From an uncultured Arenicella sp. (lineage in GTDB: Bacteria > Pseudomonadota > Gammaproteobacteria > Arenicellales > Arenicellaceae): 64,000 nt of DNA. A program made the position numbers and the translations under genes. This document shows positions 1 through 7,581 of this stretch, piece by piece. Location of the stretch: positions 1-64,000 of the forward strand of contig CALINO010000063.1 in assembly GCA_938045295.1 (NCBI GenBank), read 5' to 3'. Position 1 is the stretch's first letter. Every line of letters begins with the position of its first letter. The notes beneath the pieces are model-generated. The model was not told where the DNA came from. It was given only the letters and a program-made list of their open reading frames with translations, and did not search any database.

Positions 1-273
1 GGTACTCTTGGCGATTTCTTTGCGTAAAATGCCCAATACGCCCGGCAAGCCATTATCAATCATGGCAACGCCGTCATCACCAATGCTCAGGCCAATGTTG
101 CCGCCGGTAAAACCATCAACGCCTGATAGCATGTAAACCGAGCCGGACACTTTTTCGGTTTTAAAGCTCACTCGTGGGTGGTCGTCGCCTTCGTGTGCGA
201 AAGCGGGGTTAATAGCCAGTGTGGCCAGTATGACGCTGGCGGCCGCGTTGCGAAAATTGGGTAGTTTGTTCAT
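1..273 (-). CDS. MBL-fold metallo-hydrolase, N-terminal part (runs off the window)
   Basis: This leftward reading frame starts with ATG at 273 and stays open to base 1, giving 91 residues of a longer protein. Residues 1-26 form a signal peptide (basic start, hydrophobic core, cleavage probably after AFA), so the product is exported. The mature N-terminus begins HEGDDHPR. It continues with SVYMLSG, GGNIGLSIGDDGVAMIDNG, the opening beta strands typical of metallo-beta-lactamase-fold hydrolases of the exported SoxH/quinoprotein-relay type. The metal-binding HxHxDH motif would lie beyond the window edge, so neither catalytic competence nor substrate can be judged. It is transcribed divergently from the LeuB-type gene. 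Family assignment rests only on the N-terminal pattern. Confidence 0.7.
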   Translation of the reverse strand, partial: MNKLPNFRNAAASVILATLAINPAFAHEGDDHPRVSFKTEKVSGSVYMLSGVDGFTGGNIGLSIGDDGVAMIDNGLPGVLGILRKEIAKST

Positions 274-523
274 CGATATAGTTCCGTATGTTCGGTTGGT
301 CTGTAAATAATGATCAAAACCAGAGGTGAGTGCAAAGGTTTCATTGAATATTTTATTAGTATAGGCGTTCGTTTTTTCTGATTCTATTGGCGAAGTAAAA
401 TGTAATTCTTTAATACCGGCTTCAAACTTACGCCAAGCATAAGCTTTTGCTCGCTTAGCCCTTCGATTAGCTTCGTATTTCCGTTAGAATCCATGCGCTT
501 TTCATTTAACGCAACAGACACAA

Positions 524-1627
524 GTGAACAAATATAAGATTGCCATATTGGCAGGTGACGGTATTGGCCCCGAGATTATGGCCGAAGGTATCAAGGTGCT
601 CAAAGTTATTGAAGCACGTAATGATGTTGAATTTGACCTAGTTGAAGCGCCGTTTGGTGCTGGTGCATGGTTTACCCACGGCAGCTCTTTTCCAGAAGAC
701 ACCAAAAAGCTGGTTGATGAAGCCGACGCGGTAGTTAAAGGCCCGATTGGCTTGAACCATGAAGAATCTAAGAAAATCCCGGTAGACGAGCAACCTGAGC
801 GTGGTGCATTGCTGCCATTGCGTGCTCGATTGAATACGTACGCGAATTATCGCCCTGTGTCGTTGCCTAAAGGTTTAGCGCATTTCTCACCATTAAAACC
901 AGAAGTGGTGGGTGAGGGCATTGACATGATCATGGTGCGTGAACTGGTCGGTGGTTTGTATTTCGGTGAAAAAGAAACTGGCGTTAACGAAGAAGGCAAA
1001 CGTTACGTGCGTGAAGCCTTAGAGTATGACGAAGACCAGATTCGCAATATTTTGCACCGTGGTTTTAAATTGGCTCAAAGCCGTAAAAAGGTACTGCACA
1101 ATATTCACAAAAGCAACGTTTTAAAATCCAGCATATTGTGGAATGAAATTTTAGACGAAGTTGCGCCTGAATACCCAGAGGTTGAAGTTCGTCACACCTT
1201 GGTGGATGCGGCGGCGACGGCGTTGTGCTTAAACCCAACGCAATTTGACGTGATGGTGATGGAAAACATGTTTGGTGACATCTTAAGTGACCAAGGTGGC
1301 GGTATTTTAGGCTCGTTAGGCCTAATGCCATCCGCGTGTTTGGGTACTGATGGCAAAGCCTATTACGAACCTTCGCACGGTTCGGCTCCAGACATTGCTG
1401 GCCAGCAGATTGCTAACCCGTATTCAATGATTGGTTCAATGGCTATGATGCTGGAATACAGCTTTGGCATGACAGAAGAAGCGAAGAACTTGTGGAACGC
1501 CATGCAAGCGGTCTTCACCGATGGTTTTTCAACTTCAGATTTGTCTAAGCCTGGCAGTGGCGTAAAAATGTTGTCCACCAGTGAATTTGGTGACAAAGTG
1601 GTAGAGCACTTAAAAGCCAACGCTTAG
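524..1627 (+). CDS. leuB: 3-isopropylmalate dehydrogenase-type beta-decarboxylating dehydrogenase
   Basis: This 367-residue protein belongs to the isocitrate/isopropylmalate dehydrogenase family, NAD-dependent enzymes that oxidise and decarboxylate a 2-hydroxy acid; LeuB performs the third step of leucine synthesis. The N-terminus has the LAGDGIGPE motif. Substrate and metal residues keep the LeuB spacing: Arg100, Arg110, Arg139 (VRELVGGLYFG), Tyr146, Lys196 (KSNVL), Asp228, Asp252 and Asp256 (ENMFGDILSD). GSAPDIAG near residue 286 is the NAD-binding loop. The start is GTG with no clear ribosome binding site. The gene stands alone, without leuA, leuC or leuD, and is followed by a strong terminator. 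A related dehydrogenase acting on another malate derivative is possible. Confidence 0.8.
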   Translation: MNKYKIAILAGDGIGPEIMAEGIKVLKVIEARNDVEFDLVEAPFGAGAWFTHGSSFPEDTKKLVDEADAVVKGPIGLNHEESKKIPVDEQPERGALLPLRARLNTYANYRPVSLPKGLAHFSPLKPEVVGEGIDMIMVRELVGGLYFGEKETGVNEEGKRYVREALEYDEDQIRNILHRGFKLAQSRKKVLHNIHKSNVLKSSILWNEILDEVAPEYPEVEVRHTLVDAAATALCLNPTQFDVMVMENMFGDILSDQGGGILGSLGLMPSACLGTDGKAYYEPSHGSAPDIAGQQIANPYSMIGSMAMMLEYSFGMTEEAKNLWNAMQAVFTDGFSTSDLSKPGSGVKMLSTSEFGDKVVEHLKANA

Positions 1628-1653
1628 TTTATTGGCCAATCAGTTGTGATTGT

Positions 1654-1688
1654 AAAACCCCAATTTGCATGGCAGGTTGGGGTTTTTT
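1654..1688 (+). terminator. Rho-independent terminator after leuB
   Basis: The inverted repeat AAAACCCCAA / TTGGGGTTTT (arms 1654-1663 and 1677-1686) encloses a short loop, and its right arm runs into a T tract. It closes the monocistronic leuB transcript. Confidence 0.85.
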
Positions 1689-1769
1689 GCTTTTTGCACA
1701 GCACAAGATCGCACATTGACGTTTATTCAGGTAGCCTACAAACATAGTAAAAGTAGATATTATTGAGCA

Positions 1770-2651
1770 ATGAACAGCATCACAGTAATGATTCGGCGTT
1801 GGGCAGTGGCGTTTTTGGCAATGCTTTGCTTAAGCGTGGTTACGTTAACCTCGTTGCATGCGCAAACCAACCAGTTAACCGGGCAGATTATGATGCCTCA
1901 AGGAGTAACGCCGGTTAGCAGTGACGCTGTTTTTCGAGTGCAAACGGTGCCGTTAGACACGTTTGTGGTGGGCAATGCGACGGTACAAACCTCAACCACG
2001 GTCACCATACCGCGATTTGCAATGTCAGCTAATTACTCGATTACATTGAAAGATGGCACTGTTGGTGACCTGAATCGTAAGCTTAAGTTCGAATGCATTA
2101 GCGGTTGCAGTAACATTGCTATTACCACGGTTGGTTACTGGGGCGGAATTAATGGCATTGTGGGCGAAGAAGATGCGCAAGAATTTTTCTCGGGCATTCC
2201 TCAAGTAATCAATATTGATTTAGAACGCGCTGATTTTTTTTCTGGGGTAGTGGCATTGCCCGAAGGCTTGGTAGCCAATGGCACTGAAGTGTTCACGGTT
2301 ACGGTTGTGGGCGTGAAAGGATTCAGTGATCGCCCATCTTTTAGCCAAACCATTAATACTCAACAAGGCCAAGACCGTTGGGCGTTTTATATTGGTGCGC
2401 CGCCGAGCTCAACCAACTCGTCTTGGAATTTGCGATTACGTTGCGAGAATTGTGATGCGGCCATTCCATCTGGGCCATATTTTGCATCCACCGGTTTAGG
2501 CAACCCGTTGGTATTTGATTCAAGTGGCGAATTTTTCTTTGCCAGAAATAGGGCACACGCCAATATCACCTTAACCTTACCTGCGCCACCCCCTCCGCCT
2601 CCGCCACCGGTGACCATAACCCCGATCACCACGCTGCTGTTAGACGAGTAG
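1770..2651 (+). CDS. Secreted protein with two tandem Cys-pair repeats and a polyproline tail, function unknown
   Basis: I do not recognise this 293-residue protein. Residues 1-32 look like a signal peptide (two Arg, long hydrophobic core, cleavage near LHAQ), so it is probably exported. The mature part seems to be two diverged copies of one unit of roughly 120 residues. Each copy opens with a similar strand (TGQIMMPQGV and SGVVALPEGL), then a V-F-x-V-x-V strand, and closes with a Cys pair four or three residues apart (FECISGCS and RCENCD). This suggests beta-sandwich domains, each with a small disulfide or metal site. Near the C-terminus there are eight consecutive prolines, then a short hydrophobic and acidic tail. 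No transmembrane anchor or sortase-like signal follows. It is flanked by leuB and a TonB-dependent receptor, but a functional link is not evident. Confidence 0.6.
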   Translation: MNSITVMIRRWAVAFLAMLCLSVVTLTSLHAQTNQLTGQIMMPQGVTPVSSDAVFRVQTVPLDTFVVGNATVQTSTTVTIPRFAMSANYSITLKDGTVGDLNRKLKFECISGCSNIAITTVGYWGGINGIVGEEDAQEFFSGIPQVINIDLERADFFSGVVALPEGLVANGTEVFTVTVVGVKGFSDRPSFSQTINTQQGQDRWAFYIGAPPSSTNSSWNLRLRCENCDAAIPSGPYFASTGLGNPLVFDSSGEFFFARNRAHANITLTLPAPPPPPPPPVTITPITTLLLDE

Positions 2652-2746
2652 GGCATACATACTATTAGCGCTTCTACTTATTGCTGAAAGGCAGCGATAA
2701 CCCCACTGTTATGTAAAACTTTTCTAAGTAATATCTTCTTTTAAAT

Positions 2747-2787
2747 GATAATGGTTTTCATTTATTTGTTGATAATGATTTGCATCT
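2747..2787 (+). promoter_or_regulatory. Two Fur-like boxes upstream of the siderophore receptor
   Basis: GATAATGGTTTTCATTTAT (2747-2765) and GATAATGATTTGCATCTAC (2771-2789) each match 13 of the 19 positions of the enterobacterial Fur consensus. They lie 115-160 bases before the receptor start. A TATAAT-like hexamer (GTATAATCG near 2801) follows directly, so bound Fur would cover the promoter. Iron-repressed expression is the expected consequence, but it is inferred from the sites alone. Confidence 0.65.
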
Positions 2788-2903
2788 ACATTTAATGTTT
2801 GTATAATCGCACCTGTTTCGAGGGGGCTTTGCAGTGTGTTGTTTGTTTAACGATGGCGACATAAAGATAGAAATTAACAAGTTTTATATTTGAGAACAGA
2901 GAA

Positions 2904-5015
2904 ATGAAAAGAAGTCCGATAGCTATTTTTTGCGCAGCCATGATTTTCAATGGCACGGTTACAGCACAAAGCGGTGATGATGTAGAAGAAGTGTTGGTTG
3001 AGGGTAAATACCTTTCTAGCAGTGAAGTTAACTCAATCAAAGTGCCTACGCCGATCATTGATGTGCCACAAAGTTTATCAATTTTCACTGCCGATCAAAT
3101 CACTGAGCAAGGCATTACCAGTATCGCTGACATTGTTGATTACACGGCTGGTGTAAACACCTCGCAAGGCGAAGGTCACCGTGATGCGGTGGTATTTCGT
3201 GGCGTAAGATCAACCGCCGATTTCTATATTGATGGTAACCGCGATGACGTTCAATACTACCGTGGTTTATACAATGTTGAACAAATTGAAGTATTGCGCG
3301 GCCCTAACGCTCTGTTGTTTGGCCGAGGTGGCACGGGCGGCATACTGAATCGTGTTACCAAGAAAGCCAGTCTTGATACTGACGGCTTTACCGGTTTCAA
3401 GAGCACCGTTAACTCTTTCGGTGGTTTTGGTGTGGAACTGGATCACAGCTTTGCATCTTCCGGTTCAGCGGGTTTTCGAATCAACGCCATGTATGAAAGC
3501 CTAGAAAATCACCGTGACTTTTTTGACGGAACACGCGTTGGCTTCAACCCCACTGCACGTTTCGAGTTTGGTTCTGACACCACCTTAGATGTGTCGTATG
3601 AGTACGTTGATCATGAGCGATTTATTGATCGTGGTATTCCTACTGGCGCCGATGGCCGCCCAGTAGAAGCGTTTGAAGATATTGTGTTTGGCGACCCTGA
3701 GTTGAACCTAACCACCTTAGAAGCGCACATTTTTCGCGCCGCATTACAGCATAACTTTTCTGATTCTTTGAAAGCCAATGCCGGTGTTTTCTACGGTGAT
3801 TACGATAAGTTCTATCGCAACTTTTACGCTTCTGGCTACGATCAAGCCAACACCCCAGATATTGTTGAGCTTGACGGGTATGTGGATCAAACAGACCGTC
3901 AAAATTTGATTTTGTCTTCAAATTTAGTGGCTGAATTTGCCACCGGTAATGTTGAGCACACCCTTATTGTTGGCGCTGAATACATTGATACGTCATCGGA
4001 TCAATTTCGTTTCAACCCAGAATTCAGTACTGATTTAAATAGCAAAAGTGATCGTGAAAACTTTACCGTTGCTCGCCCGCTGGCTTTCAGTGGTGGTGTG
4101 GGAACGAATGCGGCCGGTCAGCCTACCTCGTTCACGTTCTCTAACTTAAATGACGATACCCGTGTGGGCATTAAGGTTTCCTCACTGTATCTGCAAGACC
4201 ATATTCAGCTGTCTGATCAATTTGATATTTTAATTGGCGCCCGTTTCGACAGTTTTGATATTGATGTGTTTAATGTCAAAGACACTGAGCAACGCAGTCG
4301 TAAAGACGATGAAGTATCGCCACGTTTGGGGTTTATTTATAAGCCACAAGAGACGGTTTCTATTTACGCCAGCTACAGCGAATCTTTCTTACCGCGCAGT
4401 GGTGAGCAGTTTGCCAACATCAATGGTGACAATAACCAACTAGACCCGAATACATTTGAAAATTCAGAAGTGGGTATCAAATGGGATATTTCTCAAGGCG
4501 TGAGCTTAACGGCCGCTGCATTTGAAAATCAACAAGTTTCACCGCAGACGTCGGATGGCAATGTTGAAATGCTGGATGTGATTGAATCTTCAGTGTCAGG
4601 GTTTGAATTTCAAATTAATGGCCAAATTACTGACTCGTGGTCTGTGATTGCCGGTTACACTAATTTAGACGGTGAAGAAGATGCCGATGGTGATGTGCCG
4701 CGTGAGATTCCTGAAAACATGTTTTCAGTGTGGAATAATATTCGTGTGACTGATGCTTTTGGTTTTGGTATCGGCGCCACTTACCAAGACGAAAGCTTTA
4801 TTACCAATAGCAACAGCGCGAGTAATAGCCCAGTGTTACCAAGTTATACCAGAATTGATGCCTCGGCTTACTACAACGTGTCAGACAACCTACGTGTTCA
4901 ACTAAATATTGAAAACGTAACGGATGAATTGTATTTCCCGAACGCACACTCAAGTCACCAAGCGACTGTGGGTGCGCCGTTAAATGCTCTACTGACACTC
5001 TCGGGCAAATTTTAA
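2904..5015 (+). CDS. TonB-dependent siderophore receptor (catecholate/Fiu-like)
   Basis: This 703-residue outer-membrane receptor imports ferric siderophores using energy from TonB-ExbB-ExbD. A signal peptide (residues 1-22, ending VTAQ) is followed by a TonB-box-like segment (EEVLVEGKY). Next comes a plug domain with the diagnostic run FRGVRSTADFYIDGNRDD and EQIEVLRGPNALLFGRGGTGG. The rest is a 22-stranded barrel of alternating aromatic strands that ends in Phe (LSGKF), the outer-membrane assembly signal. The plug motifs are those of catecholate and hydroxamate siderophore receptors; the exact ligand cannot be told. Two Fur-like boxes upstream support iron regulation. A terminator follows, and the neighbouring receptor on the other strand is convergent. 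Confidence 0.88.
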   Translation: MKRSPIAIFCAAMIFNGTVTAQSGDDVEEVLVEGKYLSSSEVNSIKVPTPIIDVPQSLSIFTADQITEQGITSIADIVDYTAGVNTSQGEGHRDAVVFRGVRSTADFYIDGNRDDVQYYRGLYNVEQIEVLRGPNALLFGRGGTGGILNRVTKKASLDTDGFTGFKSTVNSFGGFGVELDHSFASSGSAGFRINAMYESLENHRDFFDGTRVGFNPTARFEFGSDTTLDVSYEYVDHERFIDRGIPTGADGRPVEAFEDIVFGDPELNLTTLEAHIFRAALQHNFSDSLKANAGVFYGDYDKFYRNFYASGYDQANTPDIVELDGYVDQTDRQNLILSSNLVAEFATGNVEHTLIVGAEYIDTSSDQFRFNPEFSTDLNSKSDRENFTVARPLAFSGGVGTNAAGQPTSFTFSNLNDDTRVGIKVSSLYLQDHIQLSDQFDILIGARFDSFDIDVFNVKDTEQRSRKDDEVSPRLGFIYKPQETVSIYASYSESFLPRSGEQFANINGDNNQLDPNTFENSEVGIKWDISQGVSLTAAAFENQQVSPQTSDGNVEMLDVIESSVSGFEFQINGQITDSWSVIAGYTNLDGEEDADGDVPREIPENMFSVWNNIRVTDAFGFGIGATYQDESFITNSNSASNSPVLPSYTRIDASAYYNVSDNLRVQLNIENVTDELYFPNAHSSHQATVGAPLNALLTLSGKF

Positions 5016-5047
5016 ATCGGTTTAAACCCGTTTAAACTCAGCTCAAT

Positions 5048-5083
5048 AAAAAGCCGCGTGGTAATTTACCCGCGGCTTTTTTT
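5048..5083 (+). terminator. Rho-independent terminator after the siderophore receptor
   Basis: A GC-rich stem (AAAAGCCGCG / CGCGGCTTTT) with a loop of about a dozen bases is followed by a run of T residues. It ends the receptor transcript. Confidence 0.88.
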
Positions 5084-5156
5084 ATTAACTCCGTACTCTA
5101 ATATTTACCGTATTGAGCTTGAGTTAATCTAGATTGAGTTAATGGGCTTTGAATGC

Positions 5157-5187
5157 AAAAAAAACGGCACGCATAAAGCGTGCCGTT
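5157..5187 (-). terminator. Rho-independent terminator of the leftward zinc-receptor gene
   Basis: AACGGCACGC / GCGTGCCGTT form a perfect ten-base-pair stem with a five-base loop. On the minus strand it runs into eight T residues (the A tract at 5157-5164). It sits about 65 bases beyond the stop codon of the leftward receptor. Confidence 0.88.
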
Positions 5188-5252
5188 AAGTGTTTTAAGC
5201 TTGTGTTTACCTCATTATGAATAGGGCATTTACACCGCTTATTCGCTGTGAT

Positions 5253-7391
5253 TTAGAACTTAATTCTAAAGCCTGCTTCGAGTCGGCGCCCCGGTGCTGG
5301 AACGAAGTCTTTAACAAAGGAGGTGTGAGCGCGTTGCTCTTTATCTCCTAAATTGCGGCCATTCAAAAATGCGGTTAATTGGCTACTTCCTAAATCAAAT
5401 GAACGCTCTAAACGTAAGCTAACATCGCTGTAACTGTCGGTGGGTAGCTCGAATGACGCAATGTCATCTTGGCTATCGACTCTGGTCAGTTTAAGTTTGG
5501 CACGCCAGTCTTCGCTTGCCCAGATTAAGGCAATGCCGAAACGGTCGGCCGGTATGCGAGGCAAGTTTTCAGAGTCTGAAAGTTCGGCATTAACTGTGTC
5601 GTAATCGAGGTTCAAGTCGAGATCGCCACCGGCCAGCTCGCTGATGTGCAAACCCAGTTCTAAGTCTAGACCAGTAAAATCAGCGTCGGCTTGGCGATAC
5701 ACTAACACCGGTAATTCATCTTCAATTTCGCCAGTGGCCGATTGAAAAATGAAATCACTGAAGTCGTTTCGGTACACGGTGGCATGAAAATCAACCTTAT
5801 CGGTTTCATACACAAACGAAAAGCTTAGGTTTGTGCTGGCTTCTTCTGTCAGGTTAACGTCACCAATTTCAAATGTTTGAGTGGCTAGGTGCGGCCCATT
5901 TGAATACAGCTCTTCAATGCTGGGCGCGCGCTCGGCGTAGTCAAATAAGGCTGACCAAGTGATGGCCTCACCATGAGGCACTACAATGCCAGCAGAAGCG
6001 CTGAGTGTGTTGAAATCACGTTCTGGCAATGCTGCGTTATCGGTAGGGGCGGTTTCACTGTTTTCAATGCGGCTACCAAGCTCTAAAGAAAAAGCGTCGA
6101 AGTTTTTTTCACCAACCCAATACAAGCCAGCGGTTTGTGTTTCAGCCGGTGGAACAAAGGCTTCCTCGCCAATAGCACTGAAGTCACGATCACCGAGCTG
6201 CAGGCCTAAAACACCGTCAAAGCCAGCGATTGGGTTGTGTTTTAATTGAATCTGAGCTTCCCAAGCGTCGTTATCAAATAGGGTGCCCACTTCACCATTA
6301 CCCTCGATTTCAGCATGTTCGTAGTTATTTACGCCCAATCTAACTTTCAATGAGCTAACACCAGAAAATGGGTTAAGCAGTTCGCCGCTTAGGTCAAAAC
6401 GCGTCTGCTCTAGGTCAATTACACCTGGCGCTTCTTCGCCATGCTCTTCGCCTTCTTCCTCACCTTCCTCATGCTCTTCTTCCTCTTCATGGCCGTGGCC
6501 ACCCACTAAACCATAATCGGCTTCGGTTTTACTGAGAGAAATACCAATATGTCCGCGTTCGCCAACCCAGCTAGCACCTGCGGCTATACCTGAAATATCG
6601 TAACGGCTGCCTTCGACAATGCCTTCGGCTTCTTCATCATCGTGATGCTCTTCACCTTCCTCGTCGCCGTGCTCTTCGGCTTCTTCAGCCTCTTCAAGTG
6701 CAATTTGAAAGCGTGATTCAGCTAACCCTGGTATTTCATAATCGTCCGCTTGTTTGCTGAACGCATCCAAGTGTAAAGCCACTGATTCACCAAGATTAGT
6801 GTCAATTCTAAATGCGCCAATTTCAGTGTCGCCATTATCGCCTAATGTGACCAATGCTCTGCCAGAAAACGGTTGTTCATTCAGCTGGGTTGGAATGCGC
6901 CCAGTGTCGGTATCAACAACGCCACCAATGGCACCAGAACCATAAATTAAGGTGCTGGCACCTTTAAGTACGCTGATTTGATTGGCGATAAAGGGTTCAA
7001 CCGTCACCGCGTGGTCTGTGCTGGTGACTGATACGTCTAATGTGTCAATCAGGCTTTCGGTTGTTTTAACTCGGGCGCCTCCCAAACCATGAATCACGGG
7101 GCGTCCAGAGGCCGCGCCAAAACTGGCTGAACGAATGCCTGGTTGCCCAGCTAAAGTGTCACCTAAATTGCTGTCAAGCACATCAAACAGTTCTTCGCCT
7201 TTCAGCACTTCCACACTTTGAGATAAGCCTTGCTCGTGAAGAGGGTGAATAGAAACAACCACTTCTTCTATGTCAGTTGTGTCGTTTTGCGCAAAGGCCG
7301 TTTGTAAACTGCCAGCGGCGCACGCCATTAATGTGGCGGTGGCAGTTGCCGTGAGTTTCAGCGGCAGTTTAAAATTACTAGGTATGCTCAT
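5253..7391 (-). CDS. znuD: ZnuD-like TonB-dependent zinc receptor with His/Glu-rich loops
   Basis: This 712-residue TonB-dependent receptor has a signal peptide (residues 1-35, ending AFAQ). A TonB-box-like stretch (IEEVVVSI) is followed by a plug with GQPGIRSASFGAASGRPVIHGLGG and VLKGASTLIYGSGAIGGVVD, and a barrel ending in Phe (AGFRIKF). Two surface-loop segments, about residues 233-257 and 298-320, are almost entirely Glu, His, Asp and Gly. Such segments are the mark of the ZnuD family, whose loops capture zinc. A Zur-like palindrome lies 34 bases upstream of the start codon, which independently points to zinc. No strong Shine-Dalgarno sequence is visible. Another divalent metal is possible, but zinc is the best reading. 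Confidence 0.88.
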   Translation of the reverse strand: MSIPSNFKLPLKLTATATATLMACAAGSLQTAFAQNDTTDIEEVVVSIHPLHEQGLSQSVEVLKGEELFDVLDSNLGDTLAGQPGIRSASFGAASGRPVIHGLGGARVKTTESLIDTLDVSVTSTDHAVTVEPFIANQISVLKGASTLIYGSGAIGGVVDTDTGRIPTQLNEQPFSGRALVTLGDNGDTEIGAFRIDTNLGESVALHLDAFSKQADDYEIPGLAESRFQIALEEAEEAEEHGDEEGEEHHDDEEAEGIVEGSRYDISGIAAGASWVGERGHIGISLSKTEADYGLVGGHGHEEEEEHEEGEEEGEEHGEEAPGVIDLEQTRFDLSGELLNPFSGVSSLKVRLGVNNYEHAEIEGNGEVGTLFDNDAWEAQIQLKHNPIAGFDGVLGLQLGDRDFSAIGEEAFVPPAETQTAGLYWVGEKNFDAFSLELGSRIENSETAPTDNAALPERDFNTLSASAGIVVPHGEAITWSALFDYAERAPSIEELYSNGPHLATQTFEIGDVNLTEEASTNLSFSFVYETDKVDFHATVYRNDFSDFIFQSATGEIEDELPVLVYRQADADFTGLDLELGLHISELAGGDLDLNLDYDTVNAELSDSENLPRIPADRFGIALIWASEDWRAKLKLTRVDSQDDIASFELPTDSYSDVSLRLERSFDLGSSQLTAFLNGRNLGDKEQRAHTSFVKDFVPAPGRRLEAGFRIKF

Positions 7392-7424
7392 GTCGTTAGA
7401 TCATCAAGTTAAAATATAATATGC

Positions 7425-7443
7425 AATGTTACATTATAACATA
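7425..7443 (-). promoter_or_regulatory. Zur-like operator
   Basis: ATGTTACATTATAACAT (7426-7442) is a near-perfect palindrome: half-sites ATGTTACA and TATAACAT differ at one base from exact inversion. It matches the gammaproteobacterial Zur consensus (ATGTTATA-n-TATAACAT). It lies directly upstream of the His-rich receptor, where repression under zinc sufficiency would be expected. Confidence 0.75.
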
Positions 7444-7581
7444 ATGAAATCAGCCGGCACCACGAAACAGTTACTATTAATGTTCAATTAATGGGTTTTA
7501 TTGGGCTTTTTGACTGCCCAGCTTGCTAAGATTGAGCGTCTATGGCATTTCAAACGTCAAATTGCTGTTGCTTCTACATGC

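Noticed and set aside
2792-3088. A 98-codon minus-strand frame overlapping the siderophore receptor start
   Set aside because: Antisense to a clear signal peptide and plug region; a coding shadow.
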